A DNA stretch of 64,000 bases from Robertmurraya andreesenii. Lineage in GTDB: Bacteria > Bacillota > Bacilli > Bacillales > Cytobacillaceae. Position 1 is the first letter of the stretch; every line of letters starts with the position of its first letter. Below, one piece after another: positions 41,870-51,611 of this stretch. The notes below the pieces were generated by a model. That model was not told where the DNA came from. It searched no databases and saw only the letters and a program-made list of their open reading frames with translations. The DNA lies in assembly GCF_030813005.1 (NCBI RefSeq), contig NZ_JAUSTU010000008.1, forward strand, positions 1 through 64,000. The letters are read 5' to 3'. A program made the translations under genes and the position numbers.

Positions 41870-44464
41870 ATGGCAATCGCTGAAAAAGAAATTCAAGAAA
41901 ATCAACAAACTGAGAAGATGATTAACCAGTTGGTCGAGAATGGACGTCAGGCTCTAAAGGAATTCAGCAGCTTTGATCAGGAAACCATTGATGAAATTGT
42001 TAAGCAGATGGCTCTTGCTGGGTTGGACCAGCATATGCAACTAGCTAAGCTGGCCGTTAATGAGACCGGACGCGGTGTTTACGAAGACAAAATTATTAAA
42101 AACATGTTTGCCACAGAATACATCTATCATAACATTAAGTACGATAAAACCGTTGGGATCATCAATGAAAATATGAATGAAGGAATCATCGAAATTGCTG
42201 AGCCTGTTGGAGTGATTGCCGGTGTCACACCCGTAACAAATCCAACCTCAACAACGATGTTTAAAGCATTAATTGCTATCAAAACGCGCAATCCGATCAT
42301 TTTTGCCTTCCACCCTTCTGCACAAAAATGTAGCAGTGAGGCGGCAAGAATCTTACGGGATGCTGCTATTCTGGCAGGTGCCCCTGAGCACTGCATTCAG
42401 TGGGTTGAAAAGCCTTCATTAGAAGCAACTCGACTGTTGATGAATCATCCAAATATTTCTTTAATCTTAGCTACTGGCGGTGCTGGAATGGTCAAGTCCG
42501 CTTACAGCTCAGGGAAGCCAGCTCTAGGCGTAGGGCCAGGAAATGTGCCATGCTATATTGAAAAGTCTGCCAATATTGGGCGCTCCGTTAATGACCTAGT
42601 CCTATCAAAGACCTTTGATAATGGGATGATTTGCGCCTCCGAACAGGCCGTCATTATTGATAAAGAGATTTATCAAGAGGTCAAAAAAGAACTGATCGCA
42701 CATCGCTGCTATTTCCTTAGCGAGGAAGAGAAAAGGAAGGTTGAGAAGCTCGTTATCAATGAACATTCCTGTGCAGTAAATGCAGATATTGTCGGAATGC
42801 CCGCTGTTAAGATTGCAGCCATGGCCGGCGTAAAGGTACCTGATGAAACGAAAATTCTAATTGCTGAACTTGAAGGTGTTGGGCCAGCATTTCCACTTTC
42901 TCGCGAAAAGCTTAGTCCGGTTCTCGCATGCTATAAAGCAAATAGCTTAGAGGATGGGTTGAAAATTGCAGAAGAAATGCTTGAGTTTGGTGGACTTGGC
43001 CATTCAGCTGTCCTTCACTCGACAAATGAAGAAGTGATGAGAGTGTTCGGCAAAAGAATGAAAGCAGGTCGTATTATTGTCAATGCACCGTCCTCCCAAG
43101 GTGCAATTGGGGATATTTATAACGCCTACCTCCCATCCTTGACCCTCGGCTGTGGTACATTTGGAGGTAACTCCGTATCCACCAACGTCGGGGCCATTCA
43201 TTTAATCAATATTAAGAAAATGGCGATGAGAAATGTGAATATGCAGTGGTTTAAGGTTCCACCTAAGATTTATTTCGAGAAAAATTCAATCCAATATTTA
43301 GCAAAAATGCCAAATATCTCAAAAGCAATGATTGTCACCGATCCAGGAATGGTGAAGCTTGGTTATGTCGATAAGATTCTTTATTATTTAAGAAAACGCC
43401 CGGACTATGTGCACTGTGAAATTTTCTCTGATGTTGAACCAGATCCGTCCACTGAAACCGTTATGAAAGGCGCAGAAGTCATGGCAAGTTTCGAGCCAGA
43501 TGTCATTATCGCCCTTGGAGGCGGGTCAGCAATGGATGCAGCAAAAGGTATGTGGCTCTTCTATGAGCATCCAGATACGGACTTCTTTGGATTAAAACAG
43601 AAATTTTTAGACATCCGGAAGCGTCTCGTCAAATTTCCGAAGCTTGGGGAGAAAGCTCAATTTGTTGCTATTCCTACCACATCGGGGACTGGCTCTGAGG
43701 TAACATCCTTTTCTGTTATCACAGATAAGAAGGCAAATATGAAGTATCCTTTGGCAGATTATGAGCTTACACCTGACGTTGCGATCATTGACCCACAATT
43801 TGTCATGACGGTACCAAAGCATGTCACAGCAGACACAGGAATGGATGTATTAACCCATGCGATTGAAGCTTATGTTTCGGTAATGGCAAATGATTATACA
43901 GACGGATTAGCAATGAAGGCCATTCAGCTTGTTTTTGAATACCTTCCTAGAGCTTATCGGAACGGCAATGATGAAGTGGCAAGGGAAAAAATGCATAATG
44001 CCTCCACGATTGCAGGGATGGCATTTGCCAATGCATTCCTAGGAATTAACCATAGCCTTGCTCATAAACTCGGCGGGGAATTCCATATTCCTCACGGACG
44101 GGCAAACACGATCCTGCTTCCGCATGTGATTCGATACAATGCTACCAAGCCTAGGAAATTATCTTCATTCCCGAAATATGAGAAATTTATCGCGGACAAA
44201 CGGTATGCCGAAATTGCTCGAACACTCGGATTACCTGCTCGGACCACAGAGGAGGGTGTCGCAAGTCTCATTCAGGCGATCATTAAGCTTGCTGAAGAAC
44301 TGCAAATACCAATGTCGATAGAAGCTTGTGGGGTCAATAAGAAGGAATTTGAAAGCAAGGTTGACTTCCTAGCTGAACGAGCATTTGAAGATCAATGTAC
44401 AACCGCAAATCCTAAGCTGCCACTTGTGTCTGAACTAGCAGATATTTATAGGAAAGCTTGGTAA
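41870..44464 (+). CDS. adhE: Bifunctional acetaldehyde-CoA / alcohol dehydrogenase
   Basis: 864 residues. The N-terminal aldehyde dehydrogenase (about 1-440) carries the catalytic cysteine in FDNGMICASEQAV; the C-terminal iron-dependent alcohol dehydrogenase (about 455-864) carries ALGGGSAMDAAKG and the metal-binding HSLAHKLGG and IPHGRANTILLPHV. It reduces acetyl-CoA to ethanol using two NADH. Control by Rex is suggested by the palindrome upstream. It is followed by a short repeat remnant and a terminator. Confidence 0.97.
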   Translation: MAIAEKEIQENQQTEKMINQLVENGRQALKEFSSFDQETIDEIVKQMALAGLDQHMQLAKLAVNETGRGVYEDKIIKNMFATEYIYHNIKYDKTVGIINENMNEGIIEIAEPVGVIAGVTPVTNPTSTTMFKALIAIKTRNPIIFAFHPSAQKCSSEAARILRDAAILAGAPEHCIQWVEKPSLEATRLLMNHPNISLILATGGAGMVKSAYSSGKPALGVGPGNVPCYIEKSANIGRSVNDLVLSKTFDNGMICASEQAVIIDKEIYQEVKKELIAHRCYFLSEEEKRKVEKLVINEHSCAVNADIVGMPAVKIAAMAGVKVPDETKILIAELEGVGPAFPLSREKLSPVLACYKANSLEDGLKIAEEMLEFGGLGHSAVLHSTNEEVMRVFGKRMKAGRIIVNAPSSQGAIGDIYNAYLPSLTLGCGTFGGNSVSTNVGAIHLINIKKMAMRNVNMQWFKVPPKIYFEKNSIQYLAKMPNISKAMIVTDPGMVKLGYVDKILYYLRKRPDYVHCEIFSDVEPDPSTETVMKGAEVMASFEPDVIIALGGGSAMDAAKGMWLFYEHPDTDFFGLKQKFLDIRKRLVKFPKLGEKAQFVAIPTTSGTGSEVTSFSVITDKKANMKYPLADYELTPDVAIIDPQFVMTVPKHVTADTGMDVLTHAIEAYVSVMANDYTDGLAMKAIQLVFEYLPRAYRNGNDEVAREKMHNASTIAGMAFANAFLGINHSLAHKLGGEFHIPHGRANTILLPHVIRYNATKPRKLSSFPKYEKFIADKRYAEIARTLGLPARTTEEGVASLIQAIIKLAEELQIPMSIEACGVNKKEFESKVDFLAERAFEDQCTTANPKLPLVSELADIYRKAW

Positions 44465-44467
44465 TAA

Positions 44468-44489
44468 GAAAAGCGCAAGCACCTAGACA
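44468..44489 (+). repeat. Remnant of the dispersed repeat after adhE
   Basis: GAAAAGCGCAAGCACCTAGACA combines the left and right ends of the element at 2758-2917 and starts 3 nt after the adhE stop codon. It may be a deletion derivative. Confidence 0.5.
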
Positions 44490-44502
44490 TAAATTTAATT
44501 GG

Positions 44503-44536
44503 AACCAGCTCTTAAAACGGGCTGGTTTTAACTTTT
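44503..44536 (+). terminator. Terminator after adhE
   Basis: AACCAGC, a loop, and GCTGGTT followed by TTAACTTTTT. Confidence 0.7.
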
Positions 44537-44674
44537 TACAAAAATAGTCCATAATGAAAATTAACGGGGAAAATTCCTTCACTTTGTGACCCTTTTGACA
44601 CATTCTCATGACCATCTATGCTAAAATATGTTTAAAGTCTGAAATTTACTTGTACTGGGGGACCCTCTACTGCG

Positions 44675-45691
44675 ATGGAAAGAATCAATGATTATTTGCA
44701 AAAGACCGGATTAAAGCGGGTGATTATTTTTGCGATTATACTTCTTGTGCTCATTGCATTAAGGAGTATGCTCAACGTAATCCTCTTAACATTTATTTTC
44801 TCTTTCCTTATGGATCGACTTGTGGAACTCGTAACAAGAAAGTTCCGTTTGCATCGAAACATTACTGTCCTTCTTTCCTATATGACCATTATTGGTCTAT
44901 TAACGTACGGAATCGTCAAATATCTTCCAGTCATTACCGCAGAAATTACTCAATTGTTTAGGCAGCTTCAAGCATTTTATCTTCAACCACGTGACAATAT
45001 TCTTTTTAATTATGTTGTCGACATGATTGAACGAAATGGGATAACGAATTATGTTGAACAAGGTGTTAATTTTATTTTAAAATCCTTTACCGATATTAGC
45101 ACCATTGGGATTCAAGTCTTTATTTCCCTCATTCTAAGCCTATTCTTTTTGTTGGAAAAGCAAAAATTGATTGAATTTACGGCGAAATTTAAGAATAGTA
45201 AAGTTGCTGATTTTTACAAGGAAATAGAATTTTTTGGAAAGAAATTTGTTCTTACCTTTGGAAAAGTACTCGAGGCCCAATTTATTATTGCGGTCGTCAA
45301 TTGTACCATTACAACGATTGCCTTATGGATTATGGACTTTCCGCAGCTACTAGGTTTATCAATCATGGTCTTTTTCCTTGGCCTTATCCCTGTCGCTGGG
45401 GTAATTATATCCCTCATTCCTCTATGTACCATTGCATACACAATTGGCGGAGTAATGTATGTGGTCTACATTCTAATTGTTATCATGATCATCCACGCCA
45501 TTGAAGCATATATCCTAAATCCAAAGCTGATGTCTGCGAAAACCAACTTGCCAGTCTTTTATACGTTTATTGTCCTTATTTTCGGCGAACATTTCTTTGG
45601 GGTTTGGGGGCTTATTGTCGGGATTCCCGTTTTTATCTTTATCCTTGATATTTTAGGAGTCAAAAGCATTGGGAATGAAGAAATAAAGTAA
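44675..45691 (+). CDS. AI-2E (PerM/TqsA) family membrane protein
   Basis: 338 residues, about eight membrane segments. The family pattern is visible in the C-terminal half: LGLIPVAGVIISLIPLC, then HAIEAYILNPKLMS and GIPVFIF. Members include autoinducer exporters and Na+/H+ antiporter-like proteins; the substrate is not predictable. The ATG lies 13 nt after GGGGGA, a wide spacing, so the start is a little uncertain. Confidence 0.85.
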   Translation: MERINDYLQKTGLKRVIIFAIILLVLIALRSMLNVILLTFIFSFLMDRLVELVTRKFRLHRNITVLLSYMTIIGLLTYGIVKYLPVITAEITQLFRQLQAFYLQPRDNILFNYVVDMIERNGITNYVEQGVNFILKSFTDISTIGIQVFISLILSLFFLLEKQKLIEFTAKFKNSKVADFYKEIEFFGKKFVLTFGKVLEAQFIIAVVNCTITTIALWIMDFPQLLGLSIMVFFLGLIPVAGVIISLIPLCTIAYTIGGVMYVVYILIVIMIIHAIEAYILNPKLMSAKTNLPVFYTFIVLIFGEHFFGVWGLIVGIPVFIFILDILGVKSIGNEEIK

Positions 45692-45785
45692 GCAAAAGCA
45701 TTCCTCCAATCATAAATTGAGATATTTTCAAAACATTTTGGTAAGATAAGAAATGTTAGGAATGAAACAAAGGAGGAATTCGCAA

Positions 45786-46346
45786 ATGTATGATGTAGTA
45801 ATTATTGGAGCAGGACCTGCAGGGGCTAGTGCTGGCATTTTTATAGCAAAGGCTGGTAAAAAAACTTTACTTCTCGATAATGATAAAAGTGTAACCAAGC
45901 GCGCTTGGATGGAAAACCATTATGGTGCACCTTCAATCTCTGGCCCGGACCTTGTGGAAACAGGAAAAAATCAGGCTAAGAAATTTGGTGCTGAAATCAT
46001 TCAAAACGAAGCAACCACGATTAAAAAGGAAAGCGATCATCTTGTTGTAGTTACGGACAACGGAGAATATGAAGCCAAGCATGTAATTCTTGCAACTGGA
46101 ATGTCTGTTGAGCTCGGTGAAAAATCCGGGGTAAACACAAAGCCTGGTACAGAGCCACGCATCAAAACCATTTTTGATGTAGATCAGAATGGTAAAACGA
46201 ATATTGAGGGTGTATGGGCAGCCGGCACCTGTGCAGGTGTTAGCATGCATACGATTATCACCTCAGGTGACGGTGCTAAGGTGGCAATTAACATCATTAG
46301 TGAACTAAATGGCGAACGTTACGTTGACCATGATGTAATGAAATAA
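45786..46346 (+). CDS. Miniature thioredoxin reductase-like FAD protein
   Basis: 186 residues, compared with about 310 for TrxB. The FAD-binding N-terminus VVIIGAGPAGASAGIF and the C-terminal GVWAAGTCAGVSMHTIITSGDGAKVA are intact. The NADPH domain and its redox CxxC are missing: the sequence passes from VILATGMSVEL almost straight to the C-terminal FAD segment. This is a tidy domain deletion, not a frameshift. The start is the ATG 9 nt after GGAGG. An external reductase would be needed. Confidence 0.82.
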   Translation: MYDVVIIGAGPAGASAGIFIAKAGKKTLLLDNDKSVTKRAWMENHYGAPSISGPDLVETGKNQAKKFGAEIIQNEATTIKKESDHLVVVTDNGEYEAKHVILATGMSVELGEKSGVNTKPGTEPRIKTIFDVDQNGKTNIEGVWAAGTCAGVSMHTIITSGDGAKVAINIISELNGERYVDHDVMK

Positions 46347-46362
46347 AGTGATAGCTTGATTT

Positions 46363-46392
46363 AGGAGAAGACAGTCGGTCTTCTCCTTTTTT
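46363..46392 (+). terminator. Terminator after the FAD protein gene
   Basis: AGGAGAAGAC-AGTC-GGTCTTCTCCT followed by TTTTT. Confidence 0.88.
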
Positions 46393-46481
46393 GGCTTAAA
46401 AAAGTTCTGGCATATTTGGGGTAGACAAGCATATGATCCTTTCTAGACACACCAATAAATTGGATTGGAAAGGTATTGTAT

Positions 46482-47504
46482 ATGATAGGATTAATTCTCA
46501 TTTTATTATTGGTACTCTTCTTGCCTTTCACTGTGAAGATCGTGGAAAGAAACCTGGAAATATTTCTATTTATGATGGGGATATGTGCTGCCTGGGTAAG
46601 CCAAATTTTAAATTTGGAGCTATGGCATAAGGCCTTAATAGACCCAATAAAAATAACGCTCGCTGTGCTTATTGCTGGTTTTCTTTTTAAATGGTTGAGA
46701 GTTCCGTTAAAAAAGTCTATCCAAAGAATAAGCCAATCGGTCCCCTATTCACTATTTTTCGCTCTTGTGGTGATCATTCTTGGACTGCTTTCAAGCATCA
46801 TCACCGCGATCATTGCCTCTCTCGTTTTAGTTTTGATCATTTCCGTTCTTGAACTAGAAAGAAAGGCGGAGATCAAGCTGGTCATCATTGCTTGTTTTGC
46901 CATTGGTTTGGGTGCAGCTCTCACCCCCATCGGTGAACCCCTCTCGACAATCATTATTAGTAAATTAAATGAGGACAGCTTTTTCCTGCTTAGGCTTATT
47001 GGACGTGAGGTCATTCTCGGAATCATCATGATGGGAATTATTGCAGCCCTTTTTGTTCAGCCCAAGTTCAAAAACAGCTCCGCCTCCCTATCCAGTCATG
47101 ACGGAGAAACCTACAAAGAGATTATTGTTCGAACCGTTAAGATCTATTTATTTGTAATGGGATTAACCTTGCTAGGAGCAGGCTTTGAGCCCTTTATCAA
47201 CACTTACGTCCTTGGACTCCATCCAAATTTGCTCTATTGGATTAACATGATTTCGGCGATTCTTGATAATGCAACGCTTGCTGCGGCAGAAATTAGTCCA
47301 GCCATGGATCTAGAGACGATTAAAGCCATTTTGTTGGGGCTTATTATAAGCGGCGGAATGCTGATTCCAGGTAATATCCCCAATATTATTTCTGCGGGAA
47401 AGCTTAATATTACCAGCTCGGAATGGGCAAGGTTTGGTTTCCCTTTTGGTCTGATGGCCATGATTATTTATTTTATTGCCATTGTTGGTGAGAGATTATT
47501 ATAG
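46482..47504 (+). CDS. DUF1646 family predicted cation transporter
   Basis: 340 residues, about ten membrane segments. IGLGAALTPIGEPLSTI and SAILDNATLAAAEISP resemble the ion transporter superfamily half-repeat motifs (TPxGEP and DNATLxA). This fits the DUF1646/NhaD-like group; the transported ion is unknown. The start is the ATG 8 nt after AAAGG; a TTG two codons upstream is less likely. Confidence 0.75.
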   Translation: MIGLILILLLVLFLPFTVKIVERNLEIFLFMMGICAAWVSQILNLELWHKALIDPIKITLAVLIAGFLFKWLRVPLKKSIQRISQSVPYSLFFALVVIILGLLSSIITAIIASLVLVLIISVLELERKAEIKLVIIACFAIGLGAALTPIGEPLSTIIISKLNEDSFFLLRLIGREVILGIIMMGIIAALFVQPKFKNSSASLSSHDGETYKEIIVRTVKIYLFVMGLTLLGAGFEPFINTYVLGLHPNLLYWINMISAILDNATLAAAEISPAMDLETIKAILLGLIISGGMLIPGNIPNIISAGKLNITSSEWARFGFPFGLMAMIIYFIAIVGERLL

Positions 47505-47521
47505 TAGGTAGTCACTCAAGA

Positions 47522-47549
47522 AGGAGGCCCAGAAATTCTGGAGCCTCCT
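47522..47549. terminator. Hairpin between convergent genes
   Basis: AGGAGGCCCAG and CTGGAGCCTCCT form a strong stem with one bulge. Neither strand has a clear T run, so termination is only suggested by its place between convergent genes. Confidence 0.45.
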
Positions 47550-47555
47550 GTAAAT

Positions 47556-48653
47556 TTACGAAGTCCTTAAGATTGATGCATCATGGGGCGTTACCACTCT
47601 GTTGCGACCATTTTTCTTGGCTAAATAGAGGTTTTTATCAGCTTGATTCACAGATTCAAGAATATGAGAGTTTTCATCAATCGGGGACAATCCGAAGGAG
47701 GCGGTAATTCTAATGGGCTTCTCCTGATGCGTAATAAAGCAGGTTCCTTCAATTTCTGCCCTTATTTCCTCCAGAATTTGTGAGGCTTTTTCCAGACTTT
47801 CGTTACCGATATACAGAATAAATTCTTCCCCGCCATACCGTGCAATCCTTATTTGCTCCTGCTCATGTCTCTTGAGAATCCTTGCTACCTTGCACAGTAC
47901 TTCATCCCCTATCACATGGCCATATGTATCGTTCAGCTTCTTAAAATGATCAAGGTCCATCATAGCAATATAATGCTGCAATCTTTCACATCTAATCTTA
48001 CCCTCGATAATTTCATAAAATCTGCGCTTGTTAAGAAGCTTTGTCAGAGGATCCTCTCCCGCAAGCCTTTGAAGCTTTTCATTAAGGGTTCTCCGCTGAC
48101 GCTCAAGAGCTATAAATGTATACAAGATAACAGCGGTTGCAATAAAGGTAAATAGGCGCACCAAGGCGATATCTTTAAATACTTCCAGACCATTTGGAAT
48201 AATAAAGATGATAGGAAAATCGCTTATGAACCAACAACCGATAATTAATAATAGCTTTTCTGTGTACTTTCCTTTCAACTTTGCACGGTGATGGAAAGCC
48301 AATGCTAGCAGGGTCGGCCCTACCATGCCAAAAATAATCCCAGGTAATGCACCATCTCCGCCCATAAAGAAACGCCATATGGAGACAATCAAAAGCGTCG
48401 GAAATGCATATTTCCAGCCCCAAATATAGGACAAAAAGACAAGAGGGATAAATCTCAGATCCAATGCAAAATTGCCAAAGAGAATGGGCAAATAAAGCAT
48501 GGAAATGACTGAACCAGCTACTAAAAGGATCATAGCTGACCGAAAAATCCAAGCTGATAGTTCCTTTCTGAAATTAACAAGCATACTCATGAACAAATGC
48601 ATCAGCAAGATAATCGCCAAGTTCGATAAAATGGATTGAATCAACGAATACAC
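47556..48653 (-). CDS. Diguanylate cyclase with 5TM sensor domain
   Basis: 365 residues. The first 185 residues have five to six membrane segments of the 5TMR-LYT type (VFLSYIWGWKYAFPTLL). The C-terminal GGDEF domain has DPLTKLLNKRRFYE, MMDLDHFKKLNDTYGH and the active-site RYGGEEFILYIG. It makes c-di-GMP; the phosphodiesterase at 59879-61228 could oppose it. Confidence 0.92.
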   Translation of the reverse strand: MYSLIQSILSNLAIILLMHLFMSMLVNFRKELSAWIFRSAMILLVAGSVISMLYLPILFGNFALDLRFIPLVFLSYIWGWKYAFPTLLIVSIWRFFMGGDGALPGIIFGMVGPTLLALAFHHRAKLKGKYTEKLLLIIGCWFISDFPIIFIIPNGLEVFKDIALVRLFTFIATAVILYTFIALERQRRTLNEKLQRLAGEDPLTKLLNKRRFYEIIEGKIRCERLQHYIAMMDLDHFKKLNDTYGHVIGDEVLCKVARILKRHEQEQIRIARYGGEEFILYIGNESLEKASQILEEIRAEIEGTCFITHQEKPIRITASFGLSPIDENSHILESVNQADKNLYLAKKNGRNRVVTPHDASILRTS

Positions 48654-48796
48654 CTCTTTTGGATCTCAGTCGCTGTAGTGGCAAGGAAAATATTTTCAAA
48701 TATTATTCTATAACACAACATTAACATAATTATCCAAAATGATGTTTGGAATTATGACATTTGTCACATTATGTTCAATAAATTCCAAAAAAATTC

Positions 48797-48834
48797 AAAA
48801 AAACTGCACCCACAAAAATCACTGAATGCAGTCT
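48797..48834 (-). terminator. Terminator after the GntR/ABC operon
   Basis: The minus strand has GACTGCA, a long loop, TGCAGTTTTTTT, downstream of the operon and its repeat. Confidence 0.55.
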
Positions 48835-48866
48835 TACTTTATTTATTTTTACCTCAATCACGAACA

Positions 48867-48924
48867 GAGTGTCCACCCCACGTGGACAAAATTGGGTATT
48901 TGTCCACGAACGGTACCAGGTACC
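48867..48924 (-). repeat. GGTACC/GTCCAC intergenic repeat, copy 2
   Basis: The blocks GAGTGTCC, CCCCACGTGGACA, TTTGTCCAC and GGTACCAGGTACC match copy 1 at 5220-5278. The GGTACC end touches the stop codon (TAA) of the preceding gene, as in copy 1. Confidence 0.7.
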
Positions 48925-49584
48925 TTAATTGATGTATTCGATGTAGATATCTGGGTTTGGGCTTATTTTTAGGTTTTGCGGGATTTTCATGTAGATGATT
49001 GTGCTGTCATAATCGACCATTTGATGTAAGCTCTTCTGATTTTTAAATTGATTGATCATGAACTCATTTTTCACAAAAGCGATTTTCATTTCCTGAAAGC
49101 CCGGGTAAGTAACTGTTAATATCTCCCCGTTAAGTCTTGTGCTTGGAGGAATTACTCTTTCTGTAAAGTCTAATCCACTCACATTCAATCCATTTCCATA
49201 AAAATAGACTTCAAGGCGGTCATCACCCTCCTTTTTTCTTTCAACAAAAATCGTCTCTGGAACAGATGATTTGATGGAAAGAGATTCGCCCTTAAACTCA
49301 TAGCTATTCTCGGCCAATACGTACTCCTTCCCTATTTCTGACATCCTCCCCTTATTAGCAGTCTCATAAAAATCAATTGGCTTTTTCTGATAAATTGTTG
49401 GCTCTTCAGCTTTTATGAAAGAAGACATTGCCATTGCGATTAAAAGGACCCCGCCATATACCAGCAGAAGCCAATGGGTGATTTTTACAGAAATGGCCTT
49501 CGTCTTAGACCTTGCAAAGATGATGATCACTGGCAAAATAAGAAAAATTGCAATCGGAATAAAGGTTGTGAATATTGCGCTCAT
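48925..49584 (-). CDS. Membrane-anchored protein of unknown function in ABC operon
   Basis: 219 residues. Two N-terminal membrane segments (about 5-25 and 35-58) precede an extracytoplasmic, beta-rich domain without known motif. The ATG overlaps the permease stop (ATGA), with GGAGG upstream. It probably works with the YtrB-like ABC transporter, either as accessory subunit or immunity-like protein. Confidence 0.7.
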   Translation of the reverse strand: MSAIFTTFIPIAIFLILPVIIIFARSKTKAISVKITHWLLLVYGGVLLIAMAMSSFIKAEEPTIYQKKPIDFYETANKGRMSEIGKEYVLAENSYEFKGESLSIKSSVPETIFVERKKEGDDRLEVYFYGNGLNVSGLDFTERVIPPSTRLNGEILTVTYPGFQEMKIAFVKNEFMINQFKNQKSLHQMVDYDSTIIYMKIPQNLKISPNPDIYIEYIN

Positions 49585-50324
49585 CGTCTTACCTCCATTC
49601 TGTTAAGGATAATAAATGACAAACCAAAAACAAATGCAGTGGTAAGAAGCATTTTTATCGCAAAAAGAAGGATAGATGATTCCATTAGATAGAATTGGAA
49701 AATCCCCATTAAGGACGGTTCCCTTTGCATAGAGGCATCAAGGAAAATAGAACCGATAATCAACCCCGGAACGAGTAGAACAAATAATTTATTCACTTGA
49801 ACGAGGGTTCCAATCAAATAACCAATCGCACTAATGCAGAATATATAAAGAAAACCCGCTGCGATACCAAGGAAAATATCCCCAAATGTAGTTGGAGTTA
49901 AGTAAACCTGATTATGCATGATAAAATAGCCAATGACCTGAATGAGGTAACGAGATAAAACGGCCGTGATCGTTCCAAGTAGGCTCGCCGTTAGAAGAAA
50001 GAGCATATTCGAAAGATTGCTGCTCAACCGATTCGTCACAAAGGTAAAATCATAACTGCGATAGGGCTTTGTTGTAATCGTAATCGCCGTCACTAACGCC
50101 CAAATCATCGTAAAGATAACGACAATATCTGCCGAATAATAGGTTACATCCAAGCTCAGCGTTTCTGAAAAAGTCCCTGAAGAACCACTTCCGTTAAGGG
50201 AAAACAGGATAGCTAACAGCTGGATCCCAACAAGAGAACTAAAGGCATCAATATTTGCCTTAAGCTTAAAGCCGTATTGCTTCTTTACCGTCTCCATTAA
50301 ATTAGCGGTCACTAAAGACATCAT
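49581..50324 (-). CDS. ABC transporter permease
   Basis: 247 residues, about six membrane segments, ABC-2-like, with no catalytic motif. The start is the ATG after GGGGG; the longer open frame overlaps the ATPase gene further. It is the partner of the ATPase at 50302-51204. Confidence 0.78.
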   Translation of the reverse strand: MMSLVTANLMETVKKQYGFKLKANIDAFSSLVGIQLLAILFSLNGSGSSGTFSETLSLDVTYYSADIVVIFTMIWALVTAITITTKPYRSYDFTFVTNRLSSNLSNMLFLLTASLLGTITAVLSRYLIQVIGYFIMHNQVYLTPTTFGDIFLGIAAGFLYIFCISAIGYLIGTLVQVNKLFVLLVPGLIIGSIFLDASMQREPSLMGIFQFYLMESSILLFAIKMLLTTAFVFGLSFIILNRMEVRR

Positions 50325-51204
50325 CAATTCCCCCTTTCGTGTCATTTGTTAAATAGACGCATAGATCACTTGCCCGCACAGGTAAGACTTCTATTTGAGC
50401 ACGCCGCACTCTTTGAATTTCCTCATCTGTGAAATCATTCCTTACAACAGCCAGCATCGTATCCTGCCCAATATACTGTTGATAGATCATTTCCCTTCCT
50501 TCCGCCCATTGTCTCACCAACGCTGAAGACCCTTTTAATCCAACAGCCCATTCCTTTAATTCAGAAATCGGCATATGCAGCTTGACCTTCCCATTTTTTA
50601 AAAGGAGTACGTCTTCAAGCAAATCTTCAACTTCATTCAAGTGATGGCTTGAAATCACAATCGTTCTCGGATGAGCAATATAATCCTTTAACAGGGCCCG
50701 ATAGAAATCATGCCTTACCGCTTCGTCCATACCCGTTGTCGGCTCATCAAAAATAGTGAGAGGACATCTCGATGAGAGCCCAACAATCATATTAAACGTA
50801 CTCGTTCTTCCCTTTGAAAGTGTATTGTGATAGTGCTTCGGTTCAAAACCAAAATAGTTAAACAACCGCTGTGCCAGCTCCATATCCCAATTCGGATAAA
50901 AAGCTTGTGCCGCTTCAAGTAATTCATGCAGCTGCAAAGCTGGTGGAAAGCTCATTTGATCATCTACAAAAATCGTGTTGACGGATGCATGTAGATTGTT
51001 GAAGGGATGATTTCCAAAGACCTTCAATTCACCTGACGTTTCCTTAATAAAACCGGCGATGACCTTGAGCAGCGTTGTCTTCCCTACTCCATTCCTCCCA
51101 ATTAGACCGATAATCTTGTTTTCCTCTATGGTAAAAGAGATTTCGTTAAGAACCTTTTTGCGCAAATAGGTTTTTGTTAGGCTTGTGCATTCAATTGCGT
51201 TCAC
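50302..51204 (-). CDS. ABC transporter ATP-binding protein (YtrB type)
   Basis: 300 residues. Walker A GLIGRNGVGKTTLL, a signature variant LSKGRTST in place of LSGGQ, Walker B LTIFDEPTTGMDE and H-loop ISSHHLNE. The LSKG signature is typical of YtrB/EcsA-type bacitracin and cell-wall stress transporters. The start is GTG behind GAGGAGGGG. It is controlled by the adjacent GntR regulator. Confidence 0.9.
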   Translation of the reverse strand: MNAIECTSLTKTYLRKKVLNEISFTIEENKIIGLIGRNGVGKTTLLKVIAGFIKETSGELKVFGNHPFNNLHASVNTIFVDDQMSFPPALQLHELLEAAQAFYPNWDMELAQRLFNYFGFEPKHYHNTLSKGRTSTFNMIVGLSSRCPLTIFDEPTTGMDEAVRHDFYRALLKDYIAHPRTIVISSHHLNEVEDLLEDVLLLKNGKVKLHMPISELKEWAVGLKGSSALVRQWAEGREMIYQQYIGQDTMLAVVRNDFTDEEIQRVRRAQIEVLPVRASDLCVYLTNDTKGGIDDVFSDR

Positions 51205-51611
51205 TCTTTCCCCTCCTCATTTCGTGCGGCCTTAATCATTTCAATAAGCTCCCCTTCACTGACCTGTAATCTACTCGCTTCCAAGACAAGCTCTTGGATA
51301 AGATGCTTTAAAGTACCGCTTTTCCGCTTCATCAATATCGCTTCCCTTGCATTTGCCGTGACGAACATACCAAGACCTCTCTTTTTATAAAGAATCTTCT
51401 CATCTGCTAATAAATTCAATCCCTTTGCTGCTGTCGCTGGATTGATCGTAAACATCTCTGCCAGCTGATATTGCGAATACACCTTTTCATCACTCTTGAA
51501 ATGGTCATTTAGAATCTCTGTTTCGAGCCATTCGGCAATTTGCATATATATGGGCTTTGTCCCGTCATGATTAAAAATAGTCGCCGCCTCCTCTCTTGTA
51601 TCATAGTGCAT
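51201..51611 (-). CDS. GntR family regulator (YtrA subfamily)
   Basis: 136 residues. The helix-turn-helix shows KPIYMQIAEWLETEIL, VYSQYQLAEMFTINPATAAKGLNLL and KKRGLGMFVTA, followed by a short YtrA-type dimerisation tail. It should repress its own operon. The given ATG lies inside the putative operator and has no ribosome site. An ATT at 51576-51578 lies 8 nt after AGGAGG and gives a family-like N-terminus (FNHDGTKPIY), so the true start may be there. Confidence 0.85.
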   Translation of the reverse strand: MHYDTREEAATIFNHDGTKPIYMQIAEWLETEILNDHFKSDEKVYSQYQLAEMFTINPATAAKGLNLLADEKILYKKRGLGMFVTANAREAILMKRKSGTLKHLIQELVLEASRLQVSEGELIEMIKAARNEEGKE

